A DNA stretch of 64,000 nucleotides, from positions 1-64,000 of the IMG/VR virus record IMGVR_UViG_3300032093_000068, one strand, 5' to 3'. The notes under the pieces are model-generated. The model was not told the origin of the DNA, did not search any database, and was given only the letters and a program-made list of their open reading frames with translations. The stretch is from a virus. Below are positions 1-5,907 of this stretch, in pieces. Within the stretch, counting starts at the first letter, position 1. Every line of letters starts with the position of its first letter. The translations under genes were made by a program, and so were the position numbers.

Positions 1-10
1 TCACAAAGAT

Positions 11-41
11 TTGGCTGTTTGAAAAAACTTTTGTAATTTTG
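11..41 (+). promoter_or_regulatory. Bacteroidota-type promoter upstream of the tRNA array
   Basis: TTG at 11-13 and TAATTTTG at 34-41 are separated by 20 bases. This matches the known Bacteroidota housekeeping promoter (TTG, about 19-20 bases, TAnnTTTG). It lies about 45 bases before the first tRNA and probably drives the array. Confidence 0.6.
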
Positions 42-86
42 TGAAAGATTAATGATTGTTCATTGACATTGTGGGTATAATAAAAT

Positions 87-160
87 GGTGAGATAATTCA
101 GTTGGTTAGAATACATGTCTTATACACATGCAGTCGTGGGTTCAAGTCCCACTCTCACTA
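87..160 (+). tRNA. tRNA-Ile(UAU)
   Basis: A full cloverleaf is visible. Acceptor GGTGAGA pairs with TCTCACT, the T-loop is TTCAAGT, and the anticodon stem CATGT/ACATG closes the loop CTTATAC. The anticodon is therefore UAU, which reads AUA. Bacteria normally read AUA with a lysidine-modified CAU tRNA, so a UAU isoleucine tRNA is uncommon. No CCA is encoded. Confidence 0.85.
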
Positions 161-166
161 CATAAT

Positions 167-241
167 CTTCAGGTAGTTCAGTTGGTTTAGAATTTTTGTC
201 TGATACACAAAGGGTCGGCGGTTCGAGTCCGCCCCTGAAGA
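167..241 (+). tRNA. tRNA-Ile(GAU)
   Basis: Acceptor CTTCAGG pairs perfectly with CCTGAAG. The T-arm is GGCGG/TTCGAGT/CCGCC and the anticodon loop CTGATAC gives GAU. Its anticodon arm closely resembles that of the preceding Ile(UAU) tRNA. Together the two cover all three isoleucine codons. Confidence 0.85.
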
Positions 242-247
242 CACAAA

Positions 248-319
248 GAGCGGTTGGTCGAGCGATTAGGCACCTCCCTGCAAAGGAGAATAACGTGGGT
301 TTGAATCCCTCACCGCTCT
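248..319 (+). tRNA. tRNA-Cys(GCA)
   Basis: Acceptor GAGCGGT pairs with ACCGCTC. The anticodon loop CTGCAAA gives GCA. The discriminator base is U73, the known cysteine identity base. One mismatch is present in the T-stem. Confidence 0.85.
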
Positions 320-325
320 CGATAC

Positions 326-398
326 GTACCTCTGGTGAAATGGTTTATCATAAACGGTTCCAACCCGTTTGTTCAGGGTTCGAATCCTTGGAGGTATG
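326..398 (+). tRNA. tRNA-Trp(CCA)
   Basis: Acceptor GTACCTC pairs with GAGGTAT (G1-U72 wobble). The anticodon stem AACGG/CCGTT closes loop TTCCAAC, giving CCA. G73 agrees with tryptophan identity. Confidence 0.85.
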
Positions 399-403
399 CG
401 AAC

Positions 404-477
404 ACCCCCTTAACTCAGTGGTTTAGAGTGATTGTTTTACAAGCAATATGTCCTAAGTTCGATTCTTAGAGGGGGTA
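404..477 (+). tRNA. tRNA-Val(UAC)
   Basis: Acceptor ACCCCCT pairs perfectly with AGGGGGT. The T-arm is CTAAG/TTCGATT/CTTAG. The anticodon loop TTTACAA gives UAC, with A73. Confidence 0.85.
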
Positions 478-485
478 CAATAGGT

Positions 486-569
486 TGATTGGGGAATACC
501 ATTTTGGTGGAGGTGATCTAAGTAACGCCAATCATAAAAATAGATGTCCACGCACCCATCTTCTATTTT
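486..569 (+). other. folded non-tRNA spacer in the tRNA array
   Basis: Two hairpins lie here. TGATTGG (486-492) pairs with CCAATCA (528-534). A second stem pairs about 537-546 with 557-569 (AAAATAGATG against CATCTTCTATTTT). There is no T-loop, so it is not a tRNA. It contains GGGGAATACCAT, similar to a sequence in the two later spacers. It may be a processing element or a small RNA; its role is unknown. Confidence 0.4.
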
Positions 570-577
570 CCTATTTC

Positions 578-665
578 GGGTAGGTTACCGTAGCGGCGAA
601 CGGCTCTGACTGTAAATCAGAGGTCATACGACTAAACATCGGGGGTTCGAGTCCCTCCTTACCCA
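578..665 (+). tRNA. tRNA-Tyr(GUA)
   Basis: Acceptor GGGTAGG pairs with CTTACCC. The anticodon stem TCTGA/TCAGA closes loop CTGTAAA, giving GUA. A long variable arm (class II) is present, as expected for bacterial tyrosine tRNA. T-loop TTCGAGT, A73. Confidence 0.88.
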
Positions 666-667
666 CT

Positions 668-872
668 ATGAGTAAGAGATACTCAACAGTCTTTTGTCCA
701 AGACTCATTTAACAATGGACTAGCAGAATGTCTACGGCTAGAGTGAGACATCGTGGGATAAAGAGACTGACACAATCTCTCCCAGTAGTGTTGGCTGTTT
801 TTATGGGGGACGCCCCGCAGGTTTTTAAGATAATAGAAAACCGAATTAACTACTCACCTATAATCTCAAGGT
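668..872 (+). other. folded non-tRNA spacer, about 200 nt
   Basis: No ORF of note and no T-loop are found. Several strong hairpins are visible: TGAGTA/TACTCA at 668-684, GTCTT/AAGAC near 692-707, CTAGC/GGCTAG near 720-745, and GGGG-GACG-CCCC near 805-816. The density of short stems suggests a stable RNA co-transcribed with the tRNAs. The family is not recognised. Confidence 0.35.
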
Positions 873-881
873 GGGGAACAT

Positions 882-1000
882 GGTCAGGTGGCGGAATTGG
901 TTAGACGCTGCCGTGGGGCGACACCACTCTATAAAAACAGCATAAGCTCTCGCAATTAGGCGCCAGTTGCGAGGTGCAGGTTCGAGTCCTGTCCTGACTG
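882..1000 (+). tRNA. leucine-like tRNA with enlarged anticodon arm
   Basis: Acceptor GGTCAGG pairs with CCTGACT and the T-arm GCAGG/TTCGAGT/CCTGT is normal. The D-arm has the leucine pattern (GGTGGCGGAATTGGTTAGACGC). A long variable hairpin CTCGCAA/TTGCGAG is present. The anticodon arm is abnormal: GCTG and CAGC enclose 27 bases instead of about 9, including an internal hairpin GTGG/CCAC. The end TATAAAAA suggests a former UAA anticodon. The gene is 119 nt, about 30 longer than usual, and G73 is not leucine-like. It could be a tRNA with an insertion, a decayed tRNA, or a tRNA-like RNA. Confidence 0.55.
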
Positions 1001-1009
1001 CATATTTTA

Positions 1010-1086
1010 TGATGAGCTTTCCTACACCCAGGGTTAGTGAATTTTTTAAAGGGGAACATACGGTACACAAGCCCGTAGGCTCATCA
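1010..1086 (+). other. long hairpin element between tRNAs
   Basis: TGATGAG (1010-1016) pairs with CTCATCA (1080-1086), and CCTAC (1021-1025) pairs with GTAGG (1075-1079). The loop holds a further stem ACGG/CCCGT. The 77-nt length is tRNA-like, but no T-loop or anticodon arm is present. It shares GGGGAACAT (1051-1059) with 873-881. Function unknown. Confidence 0.45.
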
Positions 1087-1090
1087 AAAT

Positions 1091-1163
1091 TGTCCTGTGG
1101 TGGAATTGGCAACACGTCTGATTTTGAGTCAGAAGATTTCAGGTTCGAGGCCTGACGGGACAA
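1091..1163 (+). tRNA. tRNA-Gln(UUG)
   Basis: Acceptor TGTCCTG pairs with CGGGACA; the U1-A72 pair is typical of glutamine tRNA. The anticodon stem TCTGA/TCAGA closes loop TTTTGAG, giving UUG. T-arm TCAGG/TTCGAGG/CCTGA, A73. Confidence 0.8.
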
Positions 1164-1171
1164 CTTTTTAA

Positions 1172-1246
1172 GCATCATTAGCTCAGAGGCAGAGCGCTAG
1201 TCTTCCAAACTAGAGGTCGAGATTTCAAAATTCTCATGGTGCTCCA
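1172..1246 (+). tRNA. tRNA-Gly(UCC), CCA encoded
   Basis: Acceptor GCATCAT pairs with ATGGTGC. The anticodon stem CTAGT/ACTAG closes loop CTTCCAA, giving UCC. U73 fits glycine, and CCA follows at 1244-1246. The T-arm is AT-rich and slightly weak. Confidence 0.82.
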
Positions 1247-1249
1247 AAT

Positions 1250-1322
1250 GCCGCCATAGTGAAACGGTTCATCACGGAACTCTCATAAGGTTTAATTACA
1301 AGTTCGATTCTTGTTGGCGGTA
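1250..1322 (+). tRNA. tRNA-Met(CAU), elongator type
   Basis: Acceptor GCCGCCA pairs with TGGCGGT. The loop CTCATAA gives CAU. There is no initiator-type C1-A72 mismatch and no GGG/CCC run in the anticodon stem, so it is an elongator. A lysidine-modified Ile2 tRNA cannot be excluded but is less likely because tRNA-Ile(UAU) is present. Confidence 0.8.
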
Positions 1323-1344
1323 CGAAATATATTTTGTATATTTG
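1311..1344 (+). promoter_or_regulatory. internal promoter in the tRNA array
   Basis: TTG within 1311-1316 and TATATTTG at 1337-1344, about 20 bases apart, match the Bacteroidota consensus. It overlaps the 3' end of tRNA-Met and lies 10 bases before tRNA-Phe. Confidence 0.5.
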
Positions 1345-1354
1345 TATAAATTAT

Positions 1355-1427
1355 GGAACAGTAGCCTAGTTGGTCAAGGCACTCGCCTGAAGAGCGAGCA
1401 ATAAAAGTTCGATTCTTTTCTGTTCCA
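1355..1427 (+). tRNA. tRNA-Phe(GAA)
   Basis: Acceptor GGAACAG pairs perfectly with CTGTTCC. The anticodon stem CTCGC/GCGAG closes loop CTGAAGA, giving GAA. T-arm AAAAG/TTCGATT/CTTTT, A73. Confidence 0.87.
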
Positions 1428-1436
1428 CATAAATAC

Positions 1437-1523
1437 GGAGGTGGTCCGAATGGACGAGGAAGCTATCTTGAAAATAGTTGGTCGGAGAAATCTGGCCTGG
1501 GGGTTCGATTCCCTTCTCCTCCG
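1437..1523 (+). tRNA. tRNA-Ser(UGA)
   Basis: Acceptor GGAGGTG pairs with CTCCTCC with one mismatch. The anticodon stem GCTAT/ATAGT closes loop CTTGAAA, giving UGA. A long variable arm and G73 agree with serine. Confidence 0.85.
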
Positions 1524-1531
1524 CTAAATAT

Positions 1532-1606
1532 GGTGTTGTTAGTTCAGTTGGCGAGAACGTCTGATTGTGGTTCAGAAGGTCATGAGTTCGAATCTCATAC
1601 GACACC
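1532..1606 (+). tRNA. tRNA-His(GUG)
   Basis: The extra G-1 (1532) pairs with C73, the hallmark of histidine tRNA. Acceptor GTGTTGT pairs with ACGACAC. The anticodon stem TCTGA/TCAGA closes loop TTGTGGT, giving GUG. Confidence 0.87.
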
Positions 1607-1614
1607 CTAATAAT

Positions 1615-1697
1615 GAGTAAGTGGCGAAACTGGTAGTACGCGCCGTCCTTAGAAGCCGGTGGATAATTCCGTGTAGGTTCGAATCCTACCTTACTCA
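1615..1697 (+). tRNA. tRNA-Leu(UAG)
   Basis: Acceptor GAGTAAG pairs perfectly with CTTACTC. The loop CTTAGAA gives UAG. A class II variable arm and A73 fit leucine. T-arm GTAGG/TTCGAAT/CCTAC. Confidence 0.87.
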
Positions 1698-1729
1698 CAA
1701 AAAAATTATACTCACATCTAAAAAAAATT

Positions 1730-2026
1730 ATGGATTTTTTTGAAAAAAACAAAGTAAAAACTTTTGATGATTTGGTTTTTAAACCACATGGAAATTATTG
1801 GAATGTTGGAGCAGTCCAGGCGGTAATGGAGTTCCCTAATGGTCATTGTATTTCTGTTGTCGGAGCAGGTCAAGGACTTTACGGCGATGGCGTGAATACT
1901 TTTGAAGTTTGGGCTAGTTGGCAAGAAGATGTCCAAGGATATCTTACAAAAGACGAAGTTACCGAAGTTATGCTTGAAACTCAATCAAAATCAAAGCATG
2001 TTCCAACTGTGGGTTATTCAGTTTAG
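1730..2026 (+). CDS. small conserved phage-type protein, function unknown
   Basis: A 98-residue acidic protein encoded inside the tRNA array, between tRNA-Leu and tRNA-Arg. It is soluble, with no signal peptide or membrane segment. The centre is rich in glycine and aromatic residues (GNYWNVGAV, VGAGQGLYGDGVNTFEVWASW). This suggests a compact beta-rich fold. The reading frame is unbroken and uses codons like the neighbouring phage genes, which supports a real gene. No family is recognised, and its place among tRNAs does not by itself indicate a translation role. Confidence 0.7.
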   Translation: MDFFEKNKVKTFDDLVFKPHGNYWNVGAVQAVMEFPNGHCISVVGAGQGLYGDGVNTFEVWASWQEDVQGYLTKDEVTEVMLETQSKSKHVPTVGYSV

Positions 2027-2036
2027 AAAATAAAAA

Positions 2037-2109
2037 AGTCCCTTAGCTCAACGGAAGAGCACTTGAATACGGATCAAGAGGTTTGTGAGTTCGAATCTCA
2101 CAGGGACTT
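2037..2109 (+). tRNA. tRNA-Arg(ACG)
   Basis: Acceptor AGTCCCT pairs with AGGGACT. The anticodon stem CTTGA/TCAAG closes loop ATACGGA, giving ACG, which needs host TadA to make inosine. T-arm GTGAG/TTCGAAT/CTCAC. U73 is unusual for arginine. Confidence 0.8.
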
Positions 2110-2115
2110 CAAAAC

Positions 2116-2200
2116 GGAGAATTAACCCTGATGGCGATGGGGTCTTCCTGCTAAGAATGACGTACATTTTTTGTATGAGGTTCGATTCCTCAATTCTCCG
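2116..2200 (+). tRNA. tRNA-Ser(GCU)
   Basis: Acceptor GGAGAAT pairs perfectly with ATTCTCC. The loop CTGCTAA gives GCU. The long variable arm (TACA/TGTA) and G73 fit serine. It is the last tRNA of the array in this window. Confidence 0.83.
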
Positions 2201-2286
2201 CTAAAATAGCAATTGGCAATTTTTTAATCAAAAAATGTTCTTATATTTGTCAAATGACAATTTACACACAATTAAAAAAATCCATT

Positions 2287-2397
2287 ATGGAAAAATTAGT
2301 AAGTATAAAAATTTTAAGACCGATAACATTACCAATTATAGGTGTGTTTCTTATTACATATATTATCATATCATATGTGTTTGGTTTGGATATGTAA
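2287..2397 (+). CDS. 36-residue single-pass membrane peptide
   Basis: The frame starts at ATG 2287 and ends at TAA 2397. It encodes a short basic N-terminus (MEKLVSIKILRP) followed by a strongly hydrophobic stretch of about 22 residues, then GLDM. A host-type -10 box, TATATTTG, lies at 2242-2249. The clean transmembrane pattern supports a real small protein, perhaps acting at the host inner membrane. Function is unknown. Confidence 0.5.
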   Translation: MEKLVSIKILRPITLPIIGVFLITYIIISYVFGLDM

Positions 2398-2445
2398 TAA
2401 TGAATTTTTTACACTTATAAAATGTGTAATTACTTATAACGTTTG

Positions 2446-2518
2446 GGTGTATGAGAAGGTTTGCTTAGATGAACTTTCAAATTACCACAAAACTTTATAG
2501 AAAACTTTCTTATACACC
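2446..2518 (+). repeat. long imperfect inverted repeat (17-bp arms)
   Basis: The arm at 2446-2462 pairs with 2502-2518, with only G-U type deviations, around a 39-base loop. It is not followed by a T-run, so it is unlikely to be a terminator. It lies 40 bases before the next start codon and may be a 5' leader structure. Confidence 0.5.
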
Positions 2519-2557
2519 TTGTTATGTGTAGGTTTAAAAAGAAATAAAACGAAAATT

Positions 2558-2812
2558 ATGTATATAGAAAGATTTTTTAATCCAGTAATTTCATCACAAG
2601 AAATAGTTTTGTATGATAAAGAAAAAGCGTTAGAACATTGTATGAAGTACTTTACATACATAAGACAATTCTCTTTCAGAGGTGATGAATACATTAAAAA
2701 CAATGGTAAAACCTTGGTTTGGAATGATGGTAGTAAAGTTGATGTTGATAAACTACCTAATGATGGGTGGGGTAAATATTTTTCTGAAATACATAATTTG
2801 TGTTCTTTTTAA
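2558..2812 (+). CDS. hypothetical protein, 84 residues
   Basis: A small soluble protein beginning MYIERFFNPVISSQE. The ATG at 2558 is chosen because it follows a purine-rich stretch (AAAACGAAAA). The in-frame ATG at 2519 would place 13 extra residues inside the preceding hairpin. The C-terminal half has a NDGSKVDVDKLPNDGWGKYF segment. No family is recognised. It sits between a folded leader and the cREC gene. Confidence 0.6.
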   Translation: MYIERFFNPVISSQEIVLYDKEKALEHCMKYFTYIRQFSFRGDEYIKNNGKTLVWNDGSKVDVDKLPNDGWGKYFSEIHNLCSF

Positions 2813-2908
2813 ACTTACACATAACTATTATATATACACACCTCACCCCAATATCAATAAAATCAATCAATTACAATCGCTTAATCTTAAATTTTATTAA
2901 ATTTTTTT

Positions 2909-3316
2909 ATGAAAACATATCTTTTCTTGGACGATTTCAGAAATCCTGATCATTGCGTTTCATATATGAGGTTAAGAACCGAGGATTCTGCAATGTACAC
3001 CAGGGAAAAATGGATTGTAGTTAAAAACTACGATGAATTTGTTAACTACATATCAACAAATGGATTACCTTATTTAATTTCATTTGATCACGATCTTGCT
3101 GACGAACATTATGATCAATCATTGTATTTGACAAATTATGATGACATGTCAAAATCTTTTAAAGAAAAAACAGGTTTGGATTGCGCCAAATGGTTGGTTG
3201 ATTATTGCTTAGATAATAGTTTAAAATTACCAAAATTTGCCGTCCATTCAATGAATCCGGTAGGAGCTGAAAATATTTCATCATACTTAAAATCATTTGA
3301 ACAATTTCAATGGTGA
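2909..3316 (+). CDS. cyclic-phosphate processing receiver-domain (cREC) protein
   Basis: A 135-residue stand-alone receiver-like domain. It shows LFLDDFRNP (D8, D9), SFDHDLAD (D60, H61, D62) and AVHSMNP (H113). These are the marks of the cREC family, which has lost the usual phosphorylation role and is predicted to act on cyclic nucleotide or 2',3'-cyclic phosphate ends. The metallophosphoesterase follows 38 bases downstream and two RNA ligases lie within 6 kb. That context supports a role in RNA end repair, which is an inference. Confidence 0.7.
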   Translation: MKTYLFLDDFRNPDHCVSYMRLRTEDSAMYTREKWIVVKNYDEFVNYISTNGLPYLISFDHDLADEHYDQSLYLTNYDDMSKSFKEKTGLDCAKWLVDYCLDNSLKLPKFAVHSMNPVGAENISSYLKSFEQFQW

Positions 3317-3318
3317 TT

Positions 3319-3348
3319 TTGTTTTTTTAAATTTTTTTTATACCTTTG
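3319..3348 (+). promoter_or_regulatory. host-type promoter, leaderless arrangement
   Basis: TTG at 3319-3321, 19 bases, then TACCTTTG at 3341-3348. The ATG of the next gene is at 3355, only 6 bases after the -10 box, so transcription would start at or next to the start codon. Confidence 0.65.
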
Positions 3349-3354
3349 TAATCT

Positions 3355-4023
3355 ATGAGCAGTATTAAAATAGAACTATCAAGTTCATCTCAAAATATTT
3401 GGATCACCTCAGATACCCATTATGGGCACAAAAATATTTGTCGTGGAGTTACAGATTGGAGGCTAGACGATGGATCAATTCCTATTGATCAGACTAGAGA
3501 TTTTAAATCCATAGATAGTATGAATGCATCTATTATCAATAATATTAATGAATTTGTCAATCAAGATGATATTCTGTTCCATCTTGGTGACTGGTCTTTT
3601 GGAGGTTTTGAGAACATTCGTAATTTTTGGGATAGAATTGTTTGTAAAAACATACATTTGGTTTTAGGTAATCACGATCATCACATTGAAAGAAATAGAG
3701 GTGGATGTAAAGGATTATTTAAAAGCGTAAATGATTATGTTGAATTATCTGTTGGTGGTAAGAAATTTGTTTTAATGCACTACCCCCTCTCATCTTGGAA
3801 TGGTTTAAATAAAGGTGTAATCCATCTTCACGGGCATGTTCATTTACCAAACCACAAAAAATTTGGTAAAGGTCGCAAAATGGATGTCGGAATTGATGGT
3901 TCCACAGAATTTAGACCTTATAATTTAATTAAAGAGATTATTCCGATTATGATTAAACGTAATATCATTTCAGATATGGAGTTTGATCACCATACTGATG
4001 AATTAAAAAATGTTGTTGGTTAA
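3355..4023 (+). CDS. calcineurin-like metallophosphoesterase
   Basis: A 222-residue enzyme with the full set of metal-binding motifs: SDTHYGH (D20, H22, H25), LGDWSFGG (D79), GNHDHH (N106, H107, D108), LMHYP (H142) and HLHGHVH (H159-H163). The family hydrolyses phosphomonoesters or diesters with two metal ions. It is preceded by its own leaderless promoter and follows the cREC gene. A role in trimming RNA ends before ligation is plausible but inferred; other phosphodiesterase substrates are possible. Confidence 0.85.
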   Translation: MSSIKIELSSSSQNIWITSDTHYGHKNICRGVTDWRLDDGSIPIDQTRDFKSIDSMNASIINNINEFVNQDDILFHLGDWSFGGFENIRNFWDRIVCKNIHLVLGNHDHHIERNRGGCKGLFKSVNDYVELSVGGKKFVLMHYPLSSWNGLNKGVIHLHGHVHLPNHKKFGKGRKMDVGIDGSTEFRPYNLIKEIIPIMIKRNIISDMEFDHHTDELKNVVG

Positions 4024-4024
4024 C

Positions 4025-4246
4025 ATGGAAAATATATCAAAAAGACAAAATTTCATATCTGTTGATAATAACACAGCTATAAATTCATATGGTAATATTT
4101 TTACCGTAGGAGAAGTTGTAAGACATGAAGATAAAGAAGCTGGTTTTGCAACAATTTTGAGTTTTGAGCCTAGAATTGATGAAAATGAAATTACAGTTCA
4201 TACAAATAAAGGTTTTGCACATATTGACTTTTTGGTAAAGTTTTAG
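4025..4246 (+). CDS. small hypothetical protein, 73 residues
   Basis: It starts at ATG 4025, directly after the stop of the phosphoesterase gene, so it is probably translationally coupled. The protein contains FTVGEVVRHEDKEAGFATI and ends HTNKGFAHIDFLVKF, a beta-rich pattern resembling small SH3-like domains. No function is assigned. Confidence 0.65.
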   Translation: MENISKRQNFISVDNNTAINSYGNIFTVGEVVRHEDKEAGFATILSFEPRIDENEITVHTNKGFAHIDFLVKF

Positions 4247-4260
4247 ATTTTTGTAAAAAA

Positions 4261-4506
4261 ATGCTCGGTTTGAAAAAAAACTCAATATTTGTTATAGTTT
4301 CAATTGTTCTAATATTTGCGATGAATTTTATTTTTAATACAAATATAAGTTCAAACAAGACTTATTATGAAATAACTTCAAACGAAATAGGAAGGTGTTA
4401 TCAGGCAAAAAACATTATCAAACAAGAAAGTGGTTGTATTTTCTTTAATGATATATTTGATAATGAACAAATTGTTTGTGGAAATTATTCAGTTACAAAA
4501 TACTAA
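4261..4506 (+). CDS. small membrane-anchored protein
   Basis: An 81-residue protein with a basic N-terminus (MLGLKKN) and a hydrophobic segment at about residues 8-26. A hydrophilic tail of about 50 residues follows, with three cysteines (RCYQ, GCIFF, IVCGN). The tail probably faces the periplasm, where the cysteines could form disulfides. The stop codon overlaps the next ATG (TAATG), so the two genes are coupled. Confidence 0.6.
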   Translation: MLGLKKNSIFVIVSIVLIFAMNFIFNTNISSNKTYYEITSNEIGRCYQAKNIIKQESGCIFFNDIFDNEQIVCGNYSVTKY

Positions 4507-4643
4507 TGGGTAAAACGTATCGTAATCAGAAAGGTGATATGCCGAAATCTAAGAGTTCAAACGGTAATCACAACAAAAACAAGTCAAACAAAAAAAATCA
4601 GGACAAAAAAGGAAAATTCCGTTCAGATGATTTTGATAATTAG
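4506..4643 (+). CDS. 45-residue very basic protein
   Basis: The ATG at 4506 overlaps the previous stop by one base. The product is composed almost wholly of K, N, S and G (KSKSSNGNHNKNKSNKK) and ends in an acidic FRSDDFDN. Such a composition suggests an intrinsically disordered nucleic-acid-binding peptide. Tight coupling to the upstream gene is the main support. Function is unknown. Confidence 0.55.
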   Translation: MGKTYRNQKGDMPKSKSSNGNHNKNKSNKKNQDKKGKFRSDDFDN

Positions 4644-4725
4644 AAATTATCAATTAATTTTATATAACCCCACCGAAAAACCGACAAATATTTAGTTTGT
4701 GGGATGAAAATCGATTTTTTATAAA

Positions 4726-5100
4726 ATGTTTAAAGTAGTTAAATATTGCTCAGAACAAATTGAATATATTCAATTTGAATTATCGGCATTGGTTGATAAT
4801 GATGGTAATTTTTATAATCGTTCTTTTAATTGCGTCAATCGTAAGAACTCTAATGGTGGTTTTTCATATGAATTTATTTGGGATAATGCTAAATGGTTGT
4901 TGAATGAGTTTTATCCTGTTTTAAAACATGCGGTAAAAGATAATATTAATCTATATGACTTAAAACCCGAATGGTTTGATGACATTGATATTGAAAAAGA
5001 AGGTGAGCTTGAAATTTTGAAATATGAACTATTTTATAAAGATATCTTAGAGATGTTTGATTTGGCAATAAAAGATGGTTTATTTACTGAAAAAATTTAA
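4726..5100 (+). CDS. hypothetical protein, 124 residues
   Basis: A soluble acidic protein with aromatic-rich helices (WDNAKWLLNEFYPVLKHAV, ELFYKDILEMFDLAI). No motif is recognised. It ends five bases before the RNA ligase N-terminal gene and is probably in the same transcript. A short CCCAC/GTGGG hairpin lies in the gap before it (about 4670-4703). Confidence 0.6.
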   Translation: MFKVVKYCSEQIEYIQFELSALVDNDGNFYNRSFNCVNRKNSNGGFSYEFIWDNAKWLLNEFYPVLKHAVKDNINLYDLKPEWFDDIDIEKEGELEILKYELFYKDILEMFDLAIKDGLFTEKI

Positions 5101-5105
5101 AAAAA

Positions 5106-5858
5106 ATGGAAAGAAAATTAGCAAGTATTAGAATTATATCTGATTTGCGCCCAATTGAGGGTGCTGATAAAATAGAATTGGCCATCGTTGATGGATGGAA
5201 AGTAGTTGTTGCAAAAGATGTAGGTCACAAAGTTGGTGACAAAGTTATTTATTGTGAGATTGACTCATTTTTACCTATTAAACCTGAATTCGAATTTTTG
5301 CGAAAATCATCATATAAAAAGATGGCCGACGGTTCTGAAGGTTTTCGTTTGAGAACCGTAAAACTTCGCGGACAGGTTAGTCAAGGTTTGATTTTACCTT
5401 TATCGTTAATTAATTACACTAACTTAGATTTTAAGGTTGGTATGGATGTAACTATGATGTTGGGGATTAATAAATACGAGCCTCCAATTCCGGCAGAACT
5501 TGCTGGTAAGGTAAAAGGTTTGTTTCCATCGTTTATACCTAAAACCGACGAGGTGAGATGTTTATCTGAAGAAACCGAATTAATAACTGAAGATGGTATT
5601 AAAACAATCAAAGAAATTTGTGAAACTAAATATATTGGTAAAGTTTTGAGTTTTAATGTTTTTGAAAACAAAAACGAAATGAACACCATAAATTCTCACT
5701 CAGTACAAAAAAATAATAATGATTGGTATGAAATTGAATTAATTTCAGGTAAAATTCTTAAACTAACAGGTAACCATAGAATTTGGTTACCAGAACTTAA
5801 TTGTTATAGAGAAGTTAAAGAACTTTTAGGTGATGAAGTTGTAAAAATAACGGATTAA
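5106..5858 (+). CDS. RNA ligase N-terminal half fused to split-intein N-fragment
   Basis: Residues 1-151 form the N-terminal region of a DraRnl-type RNA ligase, with an OB-like start. Residue 152 is a cysteine (codon 5559-5561) opening a typical intein N-terminus: CLSEETELITEDG, followed by the block B motif TGNHRIW and ending at residue 250. The intein then stops at TAA 5858. Its C-terminal partner is at 6870. Known split inteins join the flanking protein parts after translation, so a 336-residue ligase should result, close to the 342 residues of Deinococcus Rnl. The endonuclease gene lies between the two halves. Confidence 0.88.
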   Translation: MERKLASIRIISDLRPIEGADKIELAIVDGWKVVVAKDVGHKVGDKVIYCEIDSFLPIKPEFEFLRKSSYKKMADGSEGFRLRTVKLRGQVSQGLILPLSLINYTNLDFKVGMDVTMMLGINKYEPPIPAELAGKVKGLFPSFIPKTDEVRCLSEETELITEDGIKTIKEICETKYIGKVLSFNVFENKNEMNTINSHSVQKNNNDWYEIELISGKILKLTGNHRIWLPELNCYREVKELLGDEVVKITD

Positions 5859-5882
5859 GTTCTGTTTTTTATATAAAGTTAG

Positions 5883-5890
5883 ATATTTAT
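5883..5890 (+). promoter_or_regulatory. ATATTTAT motif (candidate late promoter)
   Basis: GATATTTATA lies 17 bases before the endonuclease ATG. The same motif precedes many structural genes here, suggesting that the endonuclease is expressed late. Confidence 0.45.
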
Positions 5891-5907
5891 ATGTAAATAA
5901 ATATGTT

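Noticed and set aside
64-80. TTGACA and TATAAT words before the first tRNA
   Set aside because: They are only seven bases apart, so they cannot form a sigma-70 promoter of the E. coli type.
196-426. Open frame across tRNA-Ile, tRNA-Cys and tRNA-Trp
   Set aside because: It lies entirely on well-formed tRNA genes; the coding appearance is accidental.
858-1178. Frames on both strands over the 882-1163 tRNA region
   Set aside because: They cover the leucine-like tRNA, the 1010-1086 hairpin and tRNA-Gln, with no coding features.
1366-1752. 128-codon frame on the - strand across tRNA-Phe, Ser, His and Leu
   Set aside because: It is antisense to four clear tRNAs.
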